From Chaetoderma sp. LZ-2023a (lineage: Eukaryota; Mollusca; Caudofoveata; Chaetodermatida; Chaetodermatidae), in contig CM067370.1 of NCBI GenBank assembly GCA_034401795.1, positions 68,714,312 through 68,778,311 of the forward strand: a DNA stretch of 64,000 nucleotides, given 5' to 3'. Positions 46,001 to 57,700 of this stretch are shown piece after piece. A program made the position numbers and the translations under genes. Each line of letters opens with the position of its first letter. Positions within the stretch are counted from its first letter, which is position 1. The notes below the pieces were generated by a model. It worked only from the letters and a program-made list of their open reading frames with translations. It had not been told where the DNA came from and ran no database searches.

Positions 46001-46500
46001 NNNNNNNNNNNNNNNNNNNNNNNNNNNNNNNNNNNNNNNNNNNNNNNNNNNNNNNNNNNNNNNNNNNNNNNNNNNNNNNNNNNNNNNNNNNNNNNNNNNN
46101 NNNNNNNNNNNNNNNNNNNNNNNNNNNNNNNNNNNNNNNNNNNNNNNNNNNNNNNNNNNNNNNNNNNNNNNNNNNNNNNNNNNNNNNNNNNNNNNNNNNN
46201 NNNNNNNNNNNNNNNNNNNNNNNNNNNNNNNNNNNNNNNNNNNNNNNNNNNNNNNNNNNNNNNNNNNNNNNNNNNNNNNNNNNNNNNNNNNNNNNNNNNN
46301 NNNNNNNNNNNNNNNNNNNNNNNNNNNNNNNNNNNNNNNNNNNNNNNNNNNNNNNNNNNNNNNNNNNNNNNNNNNNNNNNNNNNNNNNNNNNNNNNNNNN
46401 NNNNNNNNNNNNNNNNNNNNNNNNNNNNNNNNNNNNNNNNNNNNNNNNNNNNNNNNNNNNNNNNNNNNNNNNNNNNNNNNNNNNNNNNNNNNNNNNNNNN
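46001..46500. other. Assembly gap (500 N)
   Basis: Exactly 500 unknown bases, a length typical of a fixed-size scaffold gap. The true size and content are unknown; open frames across it are meaningless. Confidence 1.
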
Positions 46501-46739
46501 GCATCTGGTGAATCTCCATTCACAGCATAACTTGAGACGCACAGGATACCTATTAATCATACGCTATGCATCGCCATGACAACACAAGAAAGATATGTAG
46601 TCAGCAGTAACCATGTGCCGCTGAGAAAGATCTAATAGATTACGTCATATATACAACTTGTATATACGCGTACATAGCAAATTGGCTGTAATAGACCAAT
46701 GCTCTAGAGCTGGCATTTCAATTATATCCGTGTTGCAGC

Positions 46740-47604
46740 TATTGACACTTTGAACCCTAATGTCACTTTCAAGATAACTATACAGGGAAGATGCTACTTA
46801 TTTTGAAATGATTTTAACAGGATCCACTGCAGCCACATGCATCAACTTAGTGCGAAACAGAATATTTCGCTCATTGTAAATGACTTTGTATTTAACTCTC
46901 CTATTCATAAATCCCCCGAGATTTTAAACATATGACTTGTAGCAATGTGGATACCTGCTACAGATTACCCACAAATAACACTATACATCTATAACCTACT
47001 GGGAATCATGTGAGTAATGTTATAGAACCAGATCCGAGAGAATATTCATGAGATCACTTCCACATATACACATGAAATCGAGAAATGAACGACGTTCAGA
47101 TGCTGATACAAACACCATTGCCCTCATGATCACCAACGCAAATATGCCTACCATGGCACGGAACACCATCGCAACACAAGTTGGTCTGTCACATCTCCAA
47201 TCCAATGCTGGTTTATGGCATCAATAATAAATATTCACATGTGACATTCAATTCGGAATCTATCAAATTAAGACACTACACATTGACAAATCAATTTATT
47301 TCCGTTAATTATGTAGGACCTTTAATGTGCGCGTGCTGTAGATTAAGCGCACTCTATTCTAAACAAACCAGGACCGTAGCCAAAATGAGCGAAATAACAA
47401 GCATGCTTATTCCGTGGAACACCGAAGGACCAGAATCTCAAATTCAAAATAATTATACAGGTAAGCTGTTGAATAATTTGAAACTAATTTGGCAAGATCC
47501 ACTTGTTGCCACAAAATAGCGTTTGCATTGTAAATAATCTTTCGATTATGGCCTTTCAGGTTTTAATGGTGAGGTTATAAAAACGGTCTCAGAATAATTA
47601 ATAT
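46740..47604 (+). repeat. Block B, copy 3
   Basis: It matches 9690-10487 and 28790-29528. It begins with a degenerate hairpin module (46790-46862) and ends with another (47461-47515), which continues to ATTGTAAATAATCTTTCG as at 41716. No gene is visible. Confidence 0.7.
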
Positions 47605-47997
47605 TGGCTGTATTCGACTGAGCGAAAAGTTAGAGTAAATTGGCTCCATAGAGGGTTTTTTTATTCAGCTGTTATTTCCCGAAAAAAAATAGAGCACGAA
47701 ATAAGCCAGGGCCAAAACGTGTGGCATGTTTCATGAAGTATGTCACGTGATGCAAAATTTGAAAATGCTGGGCATAGGAGCTGAATTCTACTATTATTCA
47801 GCATTCACTATGTCTGAAAACAGCGCTGAAAGGTGGAGTTTATTTACAAAATATTAAAATTTAGGCTATTTAGTCGGTTTCTTAACCTTCCATACTGCTG
47901 GGCTTTTTGTATTCGACTGGTACGTTTACCTAGAGCAGATTTTGGCAACTTCGCGAGTAAATTTACTCTACGGAAAAGTCCCAGTCGAATACAACCA
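47605..47997. mobile_element. 393-bp MITE-like element with inverted ends
   Basis: The left end TGGCTGTATTCGACTGAG and the right end, in reverse complement, TGGTTGTATTCGACTGGG. Similarity continues as GTAGAGTAAATT against TTAGAGTAAATT, about 45 imperfect bases in all. It separates block B copy 3 from block A copy 3 and has no open frame. The target duplication is ambiguous in this AT-rich context, so I do not assign a superfamily. Confidence 0.7.
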
Positions 47998-48360
47998 ATA
48001 AATACTTAGCAATAATAATGATAATGATTTAATCTACTATTCTCTATAATTATAAAACCTTTTCATACGACAATTGTCCCTGATCTCATTTTAATATCAC
48101 CATTGATTATTTACTGCTAATTAAGCAGGATTGCTCAGTATCATTGGTCAGAATATCTGCACTAAAATAGTATGTGAGTTATGACAACAAAGATTCTTGA
48201 TAGATGTAACTATTTCTCGTTAAAGTCTACATTTCATGAACAAACTGAGCAATCAAGTGCACCCACTCCATGTACTTCTTGCCTGTCGAATGTGCAGCAC
48301 AGCACAGTCTAAGATAGAAATACTAAGTTCTCTTACCATAATATTCATTTTATATGCAAT

Positions 48361-48717
48361 GGACCTTTCCTTTTATAGCGATTCCCCGCCCATCACTAGC
48401 TAAGCTCCACCCACACCTCGCCGTGTTGGGATTGATCGATCACCAAATGCCCTAGATATCAATTTCCTGAAAACTAGACAAAGAAGCTGTTGAATATTTT
48501 GTAACTAATTTGACTGGGTGCTGTTGTTCAACAGAATATTTATTAAATAGTAAAAGCAAACAATTTGTACAACAACGCATAGTCCGTCTTCAAATATGCG
48601 TTCGTGACGTACTTTTCGATGTCATTCATGACGTCATTCATTATGATGCCATTGTACACATCGCGCAGTTCATTATGACGTCATATGATGGGTGGGTACT
48701 CTGGAAAGGTGAATTGC
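48361..48717 (+). mobile_element. Hairpin MITE-like element, copy 2
   Basis: The same position in block A as copy 1. It starts ACCTTTCC and ends CTGGAAAGGT, the clearest pair of inverted ends in the window. The second palindrome arm is largely deleted after GGTGCTGTTG, so the hairpin is collapsed. It keeps two TGACGTCA sites. Confidence 0.65.
48629..48683. promoter_or_regulatory. CRE-like TGACGTCA pair
   Basis: Perfect palindromes start at 48629 and 48676, in the 3' part of the hairpin element, as in copy 1. Binding is not shown by sequence alone. Confidence 0.4.
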
Positions 48718-49299
48718 CATAACTTGCCGAAGGTGTGGAAGTGTAAAAATCGCTCTGACAAAGAATATTTTCAAAAAGCAGCAGATTAATAAATTATTCA
48801 GCGGCGGAAACACCACATATTCTTAATTACTTTCTTTAATATCATAACAGCACAAAGCAATATCTTGCAGTAATGCCATTTCTGCTTGTAGACATTATAT
48901 CTTGGCATTCGGTAGGTGACTCTATTGATGCACTGCGATGATCAAAGTATGGCAGTCAGACCAGGACTAAAAAATATAATTTCATTTGTCAAATATGAAG
49001 ACGAGCCAACCGTTAGAATCATTAGGTCTTTTCGACCAGCACAACATCTATTGTGACAGTAGATTTAGTATAATTATTTCTATCCAAAATCAACTATTTT
49101 GAATACTTGTCATATTACTGAACGATCCCATAACGATCACTGTGTAAAACAATTGTGTACAATCAGTGTGTGAAATCGATTGGAACTCTTGATTAAGCGT
49201 TAGATCATAAAATACATCCATGAATTAAATAACGCCAATGTTCTAATGACATCATTAAAATGACGTAGGATTGCTATAAAATGTTGAACATTAATGACA

Positions 49300-49643
49300 C
49301 CACAATCAATGACGTCAATATAACGTCATGAATGACGTAGATACGTATGTCACGCCCGCATATTTGAATACGGACTATGCGTTATTGTACGAATTGTATG
49401 TCTTTATATTTAACAAATAGTCTGTTGAATATTTTGAAACTAATTTGACTGGGCGCTGTTGCTGCCATAGGCAGCGACAGTATCCAGTCAAATTAGTTAC
49501 AAAATATTGCACAGCTTGCCTATATAGTTTTCAGGAATTGGGCATTCGGGGATCGGTCAATCCCAACACGCTAATTGTGGGTGGAGTTTAGATATAGATG
49601 GGCGGGGCATAGCCAAAACTGGAAAGGTTCATTCCCTGTTACG
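49300..49643 (-). mobile_element. Hairpin MITE-like element, copy 3 (inverted, inserted in block A)
   Basis: Read on the minus strand it shows the same order: GGCTATGCCCCGCCCATC, GATCGATC-like sequence, hairpin (49421-49515) and TGACGTCA (49310). Block A copies 1 and 2 lack it at this place, so it moved here after the block duplicated. The CRE-side end is truncated. Confidence 0.65.
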
Positions 49644-49894
49644 TTGCAGACTGGGTATGACTCCCCTGAGATGACCACGTGTCATAAGCAGTGTAATTGT
49701 CTAAGAGGTTCATGTTAGTCTGTCACTGTGTGTCGGACTTGAGGGTTCAATTTTAGAAATTGATTAACGGACGTTTTACACTCGGAATCGTATTTTCCGT
49801 ATTTTATATGTTGCCCAGTCAGGACAGGAAATATCTGAGGACTTCCAGCATGTTATATATGAACGGTACATCGGACTAACTCCACTGTATAGCA

Positions 49895-50821
49895 CACTAC
49901 AGTGGCTCGTATTGTTGGTGCCTCTGCCAGGGCTGTGAGAAATCTGAGGAACCGTTTCGAATACACTGGAACTGTTGCTGACCGTCCACGTAGTGGACGC
50001 CCACGTGTCACCACACGTGCCCAGGACAGACACATTACCGTGACCCACTTATGAAACCGCTTTCAAACTGCCACCAGGACTGCAGACAACATTGGCATTA
50101 GTGATCAGACATTCCGTAATCGTTTGCGTACTGTAGGCATCAGGTCACGTCGCCCTTACGTAGGATGTGTTATGACAGATCGTCATCGCCGAAATCGTTT
50201 GGATTGGGTTCGTGAACATCAAGGCTGGACCAGACGGTAATGGAACACTGTCCTTTTCTTAGACGAATCTCGTTTTCCCCTGTCTGGAAGTGATGGGAGG
50301 GTACGAGTTTATCGCAGACGCAATGAGTGTTACGCCAACTGCTGTGTCCTGGAGCGGGATCGTTTCGGTGGATGGCCATCAGTTATGGTGTGGGCAGGTA
50401 TAGCACATGATTACAGGACTCCGTTGGTCATCATCCCTGGCAATCTGAATGCTCGTCGTTACTGAGAAGAAATCCTTGCACCATTCGTCGTTCCTCTTTT
50501 CCGTAATAATGGTTGTATCCAAATTTTGCAGCAAGACAACGCCACTAGTCACACAGCTCGAGACACTGTGCGGTACATGCAAACAGGGAACGTCAACTTT
50601 ATCAATGACTGGCCTTCAAAAAGTCCTGATCTTAACCCTATTGAACATTTGTGGGATAACATTGACCAGAGGATTCGACGGCGCCTATACCCACTAGAAA
50701 ATGTGAATGAACTTCAACAGGTACTGTTACACGAGTGGAACAACATTCCACAAGTAGAAATCAACAGTCGTGTGAATTCCATGCGCAGAAGATGTGTTTC
50801 TGTTGTCGGTGCGCATATTAT
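49895..50821 (+). pseudogene. Tc1-like transposase, left copy (5' truncated)
   Basis: DDE transposase that cuts and pastes its own element. It starts inside the N-terminal helix-turn-helix (ARIVGASARAVRNLRNRF) and has RPRSGRPRVTTRAQ. The catalytic motifs are LFLDESRF, then ILQQDNATSHTA, then SPDLNPIEHLWDN; I count 35 residues between the second Asp and the Glu. It ends with RRCVSVVGAHI, as full-length Tc1 proteins do. In-frame stops are TGA after ITVTHL, TAA after WTRR and TGA after NARRY. About 30 N-terminal residues are missing at the junction with block A. Confidence 0.9.
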
Positions 50822-51590
50822 ACACCTTGCGCACCGACAACATGTACCGCACAGTGTCTCGAGCTGTGTGACTAGTGGCGTTGTCTTGCTGCAAAATTTG
50901 GATACAACCATTATTACGGAAAAGAGGAACGACGAATGGTGCAAGGATTTCTTCTCAGTAACGACGAGCATTCAGATTGCCAGGGATGATGACCAACGGA
51001 GTCCTGTAATCATGTGCTATACCTGCCCACACCATAACTGATGGCCATCCACCGAAACGATCCCGCTCCAGGACACAGCAGTTGGCGTAACACTCATTGC
51101 GTCTGCGATAAACTCGTACCCTCCCATCACTTCCAGACAGGGGAAAACGAGATTCGTCTAAGAAAAGGACAGTGTTCCATTCCCGTCTGGTCCAGCCTTG
51201 ATGTTCACGAACCCAATCCAAACGATTTCGGCGATGACGATCTGTCATAACACATCCTACGTAAGGGCGACGTGACCTGATGCCTACAGTACGCAAACGA
51301 TTACGGAATGTCTGATCACTAATGCCAATGTTGTCTGCAGTCCTGGTGGCAGTTTGAAAGCGGTTTCATAAGTGTGTCACGGTAATGTGTCTGTGCTGGG
51401 CACGTGTGGTGACACGTGGGCGTCCACTACGTGGACGGTCAGCAACAGTTCCAGTGTATTCGAAACGGTTCCTCAGATTTCTCACAGCCCTGGCAGAGGC
51501 ACCAACAATACGAGCCACTTCTGCAGTCACTGTACCGGTCTGGAGAAGACCAACAGCTCGTCCTCGCAGATTTGAAGGAATTCTCGGCAT
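50822..51590 (-). pseudogene. Tc1-like transposase, right copy (3' deleted)
   Basis: It has the full N-terminus MPRIPSNLRGRAVGLLQTG, EVARIVGASARAVRNLRNRF and all motifs up to DNATSHTARDTVRYM. About 216 bases with the catalytic Glu segment are then deleted, joining to the last bases of the gene at the hinge. It shares the TGA after THL and the TGA after NARRY with the left copy but has GAA where the left has TAA (WTRRE). The two arms are otherwise nearly identical, so the duplication is much younger than the block structure. Confidence 0.9.
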
Positions 51591-52686
51591 CCCAGCTTGG
51601 TGGAATTCTTACATTCACAACAAAATTAAGTTGCGTTCAAGTTGGATACACATGAAAACATCAGAAAGTCACTGACACTGACACTAGCACATGGTTATAC
51701 CCCCAGTGGGACATGCACGTGCAAATCGCACAAACAGTGCACGCACATGGACATGCATCATTGAGCGCGTTAAAACACAACCATACGCATTACCTCCGCG
51801 TCCAAAACAAATATAGTAGGCCTAAGTTTATAATAGCAATGATTAGAGTAACTATTGAATATCCCAATATTTGGGGCGGAAGTTTCCTTTTTTGACTAGT
51901 ATATATATACACTCCACTATATTTGGCGAATGGTGTTGCAATAGCGTTCCAAACAGGAGTTTCCGGCGGGGAGCTGTATCTATGATTCTGTTTATATTGG
52001 CACAAGCTCCAATTAAGGGATCCATCTCTAGCTATGGCCCTCTCCCATTTGTAGCTAACCTCCGGCAATGTTTTTCTCGTGTTGGAATCGATTTATATAC
52101 ATTTAACCATAGATTTCCAGAATACTATGTTCAATGCAATTATTCAAATAAGCTGTTGATCATTTTGAAACTAATTTGACTAGTTGCTATTGCTGCCCAT
52201 GGCGGCAACAGCTAGCGCATAATATTCAAGAGAATGATTATCAAATCATTCAATGAGATACAATTCGTATTCTTCATCAGAAACTGTGCATGATTGAGCT
52301 AGCTACGGCATTCATTATTCACTGTAATTGTGACGTCAGCTTACATGTGACGTAAATGATTATGGTATCACATACTTGAGTGACAGCTCGGATACATCCG
52401 TTGGAGATGAACCTAGATGCACGAGCGATTACCCTGATCCTGTCTACTGGTGAAGACAACAACATCTTTACATTGTTCAAGTGCATATACAATACCATAA
52501 GTCTCATGCTTAAGCTCTATACTCTAGTATGGCGTGCATTACTGGTTTGAAAACTACCACGGATTACGTAGTTCTCTGGTACCACGATAAAGTGACCAGG
52601 TCTCTTCACATGACACAAACCTTGCCACTATCATCAATCCGGTAGGCGTAGCAATGAAAAAATAAAGTGTTCGTGTGTTCGTGTTA

Positions 52687-52706
52687 GTGTGTGTGTGTGT
52701 GTGTAC

Positions 52707-52741
<35 letters not shown>

Positions 52742-52792
52742 TGAGTGCGTCCGTGCGTGCGTGCGCGCATGCGCGCGTGCGTGCGTGTGTGT
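52687..52792. repeat. (GT)n/(GCGT)n microsatellite
   Basis: A GT run followed by GCGT repeats. Block C copy 1 has only a short ACGTGCGTGTAC at the same position (6600), so the repeat expanded in this copy. Confidence 0.9.
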
Positions 52793-54272
52793 GAACATTT
52801 GAGAGGTAGTTCGCTTTATTCAATTCATATCCTGACAATTTCATACTCTAGAGGGAGGGGACTAAACAGATTTCTCAAATCTACCCCAATTGTATCAGCA
52901 TCATTGCGCTGGGATTGTATGCATTTTGGCATGCTCACATGATGATATATAATTTCGCAGCAGACTACAAGTCCCCTGGAATTCACAGGAAATAAAGGTT
53001 TTAAGCTAAGGCGAAACGAATACGTGGATAAAGAGGCATTACATTTGTAAGACCATAATGCCATCCAAAGTAATGCTAAGAGATCTGTACTTGGCTAGGT
53101 TGTTACAGTTAGTATCTCGAAGATGCCTATTGGTTATGGTATTGGTTATGGTATCAACGATTAAAGGTTGAGTATGCCAATTGGGGGCCAAAATTATAAT
53201 GTTTGGATTCTTGCGAGACACGAACTCCGCTTGATAAGAGGATGCCAATCAACTTATTAGTATATGTCCCATGTCAACCGTACTGTTATGTTTACCTTGC
53301 CATTAAAGCTACCAGTTTTTATTTTGCTAGAAATGAACTCACTTTGATCACACAAGCCCGATGGGCATATTGGAATATAACCTTTGGAACACATTGGTGG
53401 GGTGGCAGTTCAAAGCTTTAATGTTTGACACAGATGATTCCTCTTTCCTCAGAATAGTTTTCACCTAAAATCGTTTCTAAGATTTATTTTGTTCAGCTTG
53501 ATCTGACAGATTTAGGTTCTAAATTGGCTTGATTTGGAATAAATTCTCATCTAGATTAATCTAATATTTTAGAGATTTGCTTGGAAAGGATTGGAGCAAT
53601 AGTTCCTATTTGAAACAAACAGACTTTTTAACCAAATGATGTCAAACTTTACAGATCTTTACCACTATGCTATCATTAGGGTATCTTAAAACAGTTGCTG
53701 TCCTCATGTGCTCTCGAGATACACAATCATATGCAGCCATTTCTTGCCATCGCTATAAAACATGCTTCTCTGGTGACGAGAGACGAGAAATTCGGCACAG
53801 GCATAGGTCAATATTAAATCTACCAATATAAAATCCTTGGTGGTCATAAAATCTTTTCCGAAATTGAGGAAAGAGTCATTTTCATCTTATTCCATGATAG
53901 GCCTGCACCAACAGAGAGGGCAAGCATGCACCATTCAAAATCCAAAATGCTCTCTGAATAGCGGAGTATCGTCTACCACATGACGACCGTTTCAGAATTA
54001 ATATAATTCAACCTTTGTCAAGACAGTCTCATTTCTCTCAAAAATCAATTGTTCAAAATCAACAAAAGCCCATTCGGAGCCTATCTGACGTAGGCTATAT
54101 ATAAACACATAATATAGTAAACCAAGCTATTCAAATTTTGGTGGTGTTACCCTTACCATGCTAACCTTTATTACAGACCATGCAGATTTATAGTTTGTTT
54201 TGCTGTTATTTAGATGGCGACTGGAAGATCATCCATAGGCCCTAGCTCGTAGACAGTGACATAAAATTAGAA

Positions 54273-54356
54273 ATGGAAAAATCAGAATCGAATTGGCTGC
54301 TTCTGATGAGTGTGGCATTGTTACTGGCTCTTACTGTACTGCGGCCAGGCATGCAT
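54273..54356 (+). CDS. Candidate first coding exon with a signal peptide
   Basis: The ATG at 54273 has a purine at -3 and G at +4. It opens 28 codons, MEKSESNWLLLMSVALLLAL followed by TVLRPGMH: a short polar start, then a hydrophobic core of about 14 residues (LLLMSVALLLALTV), the form of a secretory signal peptide or an N-terminal membrane anchor. The codon for the last His is followed directly by GTAAGT, a consensus 5' splice donor in phase 0. I cannot find a matching second exon, TATA box or family. It lies in the part of block C copy 3 that is absent from copy 1. Chance remains a real alternative. Confidence 0.3.
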
Positions 54357-55018
54357 GTAAGTTGTAATGGCGCTGTTTGGGCGAGGGTCACGGGGGGGGG
54401 GCCGGTGCGTGGAGTGGGCGGTGAAGGTGGTTTGTGTAAACCTTATTCGTTACCGATATTATTTAGGTTTTGGCCTGGGGGACGGCGAAGTCTGGGAAAT
54501 TAAATCAAGATGAAAAATCAGGCAAAAATTGAAACAAATATATTGAGGTGAGATGAAAATCAAATGTAAGGCTATCAAATCAAATAAATTTAGTCAATGC
54601 CGTGTGATTAGAAAGATCACAAAACCGGGAAAATTGAATTGAACACCTAGTTTATGTTAATGAAATACCCTGAGATTAGAAATTAGGATCATAACCTGTT
54701 GGTTGTTGAAACAATAAGATGGGTGCGAGTATTGTTGTTTGTGGACTCGAGGGCCTAGGCATCGCCATCATCAGCCAGGAGGCGCAGGCGAAGAGAAAGA
54801 AACCACAAAGAAGAAATTACTAAAAATTTTAATATGTTCAGCTGTTGTTTGACTGAGGAACATATTGGCCATGAAATCGTTTTGAACGTTGTGCAGTGAA
54901 CATTCTGCAACATGGACAAAAACTGACAATATTGTACTAAGTAGGTTGAGCTATGACGTGAAAGTTAAAATACATTGCACCTAGGCGATAACAAGCCAAT
55001 TGTTTAAATGCCTCGTAA

Positions 55019-55020
<2 letters not shown>

Positions 55021-55077
<57 letters not shown>

Positions 55078-55078
55078 A
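55021..55078. repeat. (GAT)n microsatellite
   Basis: About 19 perfect GAT/ATG units. Confidence 0.95.
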
Positions 55079-56979
55079 TATCGCAGGCAGGTTAAAATAT
55101 TACGAACGTATTACTACTTACGTTTTCTCATAGGATATTTCGGGCAGGTTATTGGCATTGAAATTCAGAGATTAAATTTAATTGTTCAGCTTTAATCAAG
55201 CAATGTCTCGTCGTAGGCATTGGCTGTAGTGGAATATTGTCATACATAGTTAAACTCATTTTTAGTATTTAGAAACGCAGGCTATTAATTAATAATGTTA
55301 AATAGCTATTTCTCATTCACAATCCAAATGCATAAAATCGAACACTGCTATACATCGTCAGAGACATTCGGAAAGCGAGAAACTCAAGTAACGAAAACCG
55401 GTTACGCAAATACAAATAATTAAATGGCGAACTAGCAACAACTACACCTCTCTAGGGTGTGTGAGCATCCACGCTGGCTCGATAAGAACGGGAAAGACAC
55501 GTCGTCGTAATATTGTATAGGCATACACATATTACCTTTTTGCTGAAAATTTCCTAGCGGATGCCAGCCTTGCCATTCTGTATCTGTATGTGGAACTCCA
55601 ACCTCCAGATGTATAGTTATTTCAGTAAATGTGTACTAGTATTATCGCAATTACCATACTGACTCTGCTACCACCAATTTTAATCAAATATGCCTTTCAC
55701 GCATATATGTGTTATCTTCGGCTTCATGTACGGTGTAAATTTGCCATGTAAGTTACATCAACTCCAGTTTCCAGACACTATGCTAATGTTAAAGATTTAT
55801 TAATTTTTATTATTAAATTATTCTGATTTATTTCTGTTTTTCACTCGTGGCTATAGCTTGACTATTATATAAAGCTGCCATTCAAGAGCATATGTTAGTT
55901 CCCTCATCATTTCCTTTAAATTATTTCTCACAGAAACTTTCATCTCCTCTTAGCATGTGGGGAAGTTATTGATCTATAAAATTTGAAGTATCTTATAGGG
56001 AAGAATTGTATTTGGTATCAATATGGGGCTTAATGTACTCAAATGGACGTTACCTTTTGATCGTAACTGGTGCTGGATTGAATCCTGAAATGAGGAGGTA
56101 GATGTGTTCTAAATACATAATCTCCTTTAATTATCATTTTCCCCAAATATAACAACATTTTTCAGAATGGATTTTATTCAATGGAATTAATTCCTAATTA
56201 AAATAGTGATAATTGACTGTCACCGATCCGTAACTTTATAATTATAACCATACACATAATGAAGTGCGTGTTATGAGCTATCCGTCCGACAATATAACTC
56301 TGCCAAGAAACATTTAAATCGCTTGGATAATCAAACATAAGCTTGATTAATTGATCGAATGTAATGATTCCGCAGGAAACGGGCTGTATTCAGTTTATTA
56401 AAAGCATATAACACTGAAATGATCAGTCACATAAATGTAAATGCAAATGAGGCAGACACGTGTTGATAAAATATGCATACACTGGCGTAGTCCTAGCCAT
56501 TGCAGAAGATTAACGAGCTCCATACTCACCTCTATTTCGGACGAAATAACGCGAGGGAAATGAAGTTATAAAACTGACACATTGACAAGAATGATAGCCA
56601 CTGTTGTCTGTATTATTCATGACGCTTTCTTTGGTGTTTTCAATTCTGTACATCAACAGGCTCAAGGTGGTATAGGGTCTTGTTGATTCTCAGTTTTTAT
56701 GGTCTGCATATTGTGGATTGTGAAGCTTCTTTGAAATAACTTGCAAAAGTATAAACAATATCTTTCTTACTGTATCAGGCAGGATACCCGACTGAGTGAC
56801 ACGCCAATCGTATGACAAATACAGTGAAGAACTGGCCAAGTGACTTGCTGACTCAGTGACACAATAACCAAACAGCCCATTACAACACTGACAGAATACT
56901 GGATCGATCAAGCAATCAATCTCTTGGCCAGCTAACAGACGGACAGATTAGACTACTAACCAATCAAGTCGCTAGCTAC

Positions 56980-57584
56980 CATAGATATCGTATATATTGG
57001 TTAAATCACTTACGCGCATACCATCACTATGGGTTGGTTGTCACGACAGCTGGTGACTCGAGTACGCCTGCTAGCCGTCAGTAACAGCTGTTCAGCTGAT
57101 GTTTCATTTCAGTTTGGCAACTTGGCAACTATTATCAGTAGATCGTGACGTTTCTCAGTGTTTTTCTCATTCTTCTAGCTTCTTACCCCGTGCAGCCACC
57201 ACGGTCTTTAAAACCGTACATAATGCCGTTTTCAGTAATCAGAAGACAGACCGAACAAAGTGTTTCTAACGTCATGGAGGATAAATATAGTCTGTATTTA
57301 TCCTCCGTGTAATGATACCGTGCGCTCTCTGCAGTAGCATAATCGCTATTAATTAGCAAACAGAAACAGACACTCATGACTTGAATTTGTACATCTTATC
57401 GTAAATAAAATTTGGTTGGAGGTAGTAATCTGACCATGTATTCGACTAGGAAATATAATTTGCAACAAAAAATACGATTGTATCAGTAATATGATATAAA
57501 CGAGATTGGCGAGAAAATACTGAACTCTGAAATTCCGGTTTTGAGAAGGTCATGAGTGGTCTAGCCAATATATACGATAGCCAT
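56980..57584. mobile_element. 605-bp MITE-like element with 9-bp target duplication
   Basis: The ends carry TATCGTATATATTGG on the left and its complement on the right, within an inverted repeat of about 28 imperfect bases. The flanks are GCTAGCTAC (56971-56979) and GCTAGTTAC (57585-57593), a 9-bp duplication with one change. Block C copy 1 reads uninterrupted at this point (8927). The interior has a hairpin GGAGGATAAATA/TATTTATCCTCC at 57274-57304. A 9-bp duplication is typical of Mutator-like elements. It has no open frame of note. Confidence 0.75.
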
Positions 57585-57593
57585 GCTAGTTAC

Positions 57594-57700
57594 GGATGAA
57601 CTAACAAATTGACAAACTGCCTGGTCGCTTGTCCGCATTCCTGACTGCCCGCATACCACTGTCCACTGTCTCAGCTAACCAACTTAAAAAGAACAACAAA
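57594..57700 (+). repeat. End of block C, copy 3
   Basis: It resumes the match to 8940-9060 (AACTAACAAATTGACAAACTG against AACCAACTAATTGCTATACTG in part) after the MITE. Beyond it, 57700-57970 shows only GT-rich simple sequence. Confidence 0.45.

Larger units (their letters stand above)
47998..49893 (+). repeat. Block A, copy 3
   Basis: It matches 1764-3950 and 22135-24370. Against those copies it carries an extra, inverted hairpin element at 49300-49643 and has lost about 140 bases there. It ends at the Tc1 junction in CACACTACAGTG, which corresponds to CACACTGCAGTG at 24341. Confidence 0.7.
49893..51896. mobile_element. Inverted dimer of a Tc1-like transposon
   Basis: Two copies of one Tc1-like element meet tail to tail at about 50822. 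The left copy (plus) lacks its 5' end. The right copy (minus) keeps its 5' region and outer end at 51896 (GGAAGTTTCCTTTTTTGAC followed by TA). At the hinge, TTGTCGGTGCGCA and its complement form a 13-15-bp stem. The dimer sits between blocks A and C, which join neatly when it is removed (compare 24335-24400). Confidence 0.85.
51899..56979 (+). repeat. Block C, copy 3, with about 2 kb extra sequence
   Basis: 51930-52140 matches 24371-24450. 52150-52213 is a hairpin module. 52395-53640 and 55930-56979 match block C copy 1 (6270-8950). 53800-55870 has no counterpart there; it holds a (GAT)n run at 55021-55078 and the candidate exon at 54273-54356. There is one TGACGTCA at 52331-52338. Confidence 0.65.

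Noticed and set aside
45925..46560. Long frames across 46001-46500
   Set aside because: They consist of unknown bases in the assembly gap.
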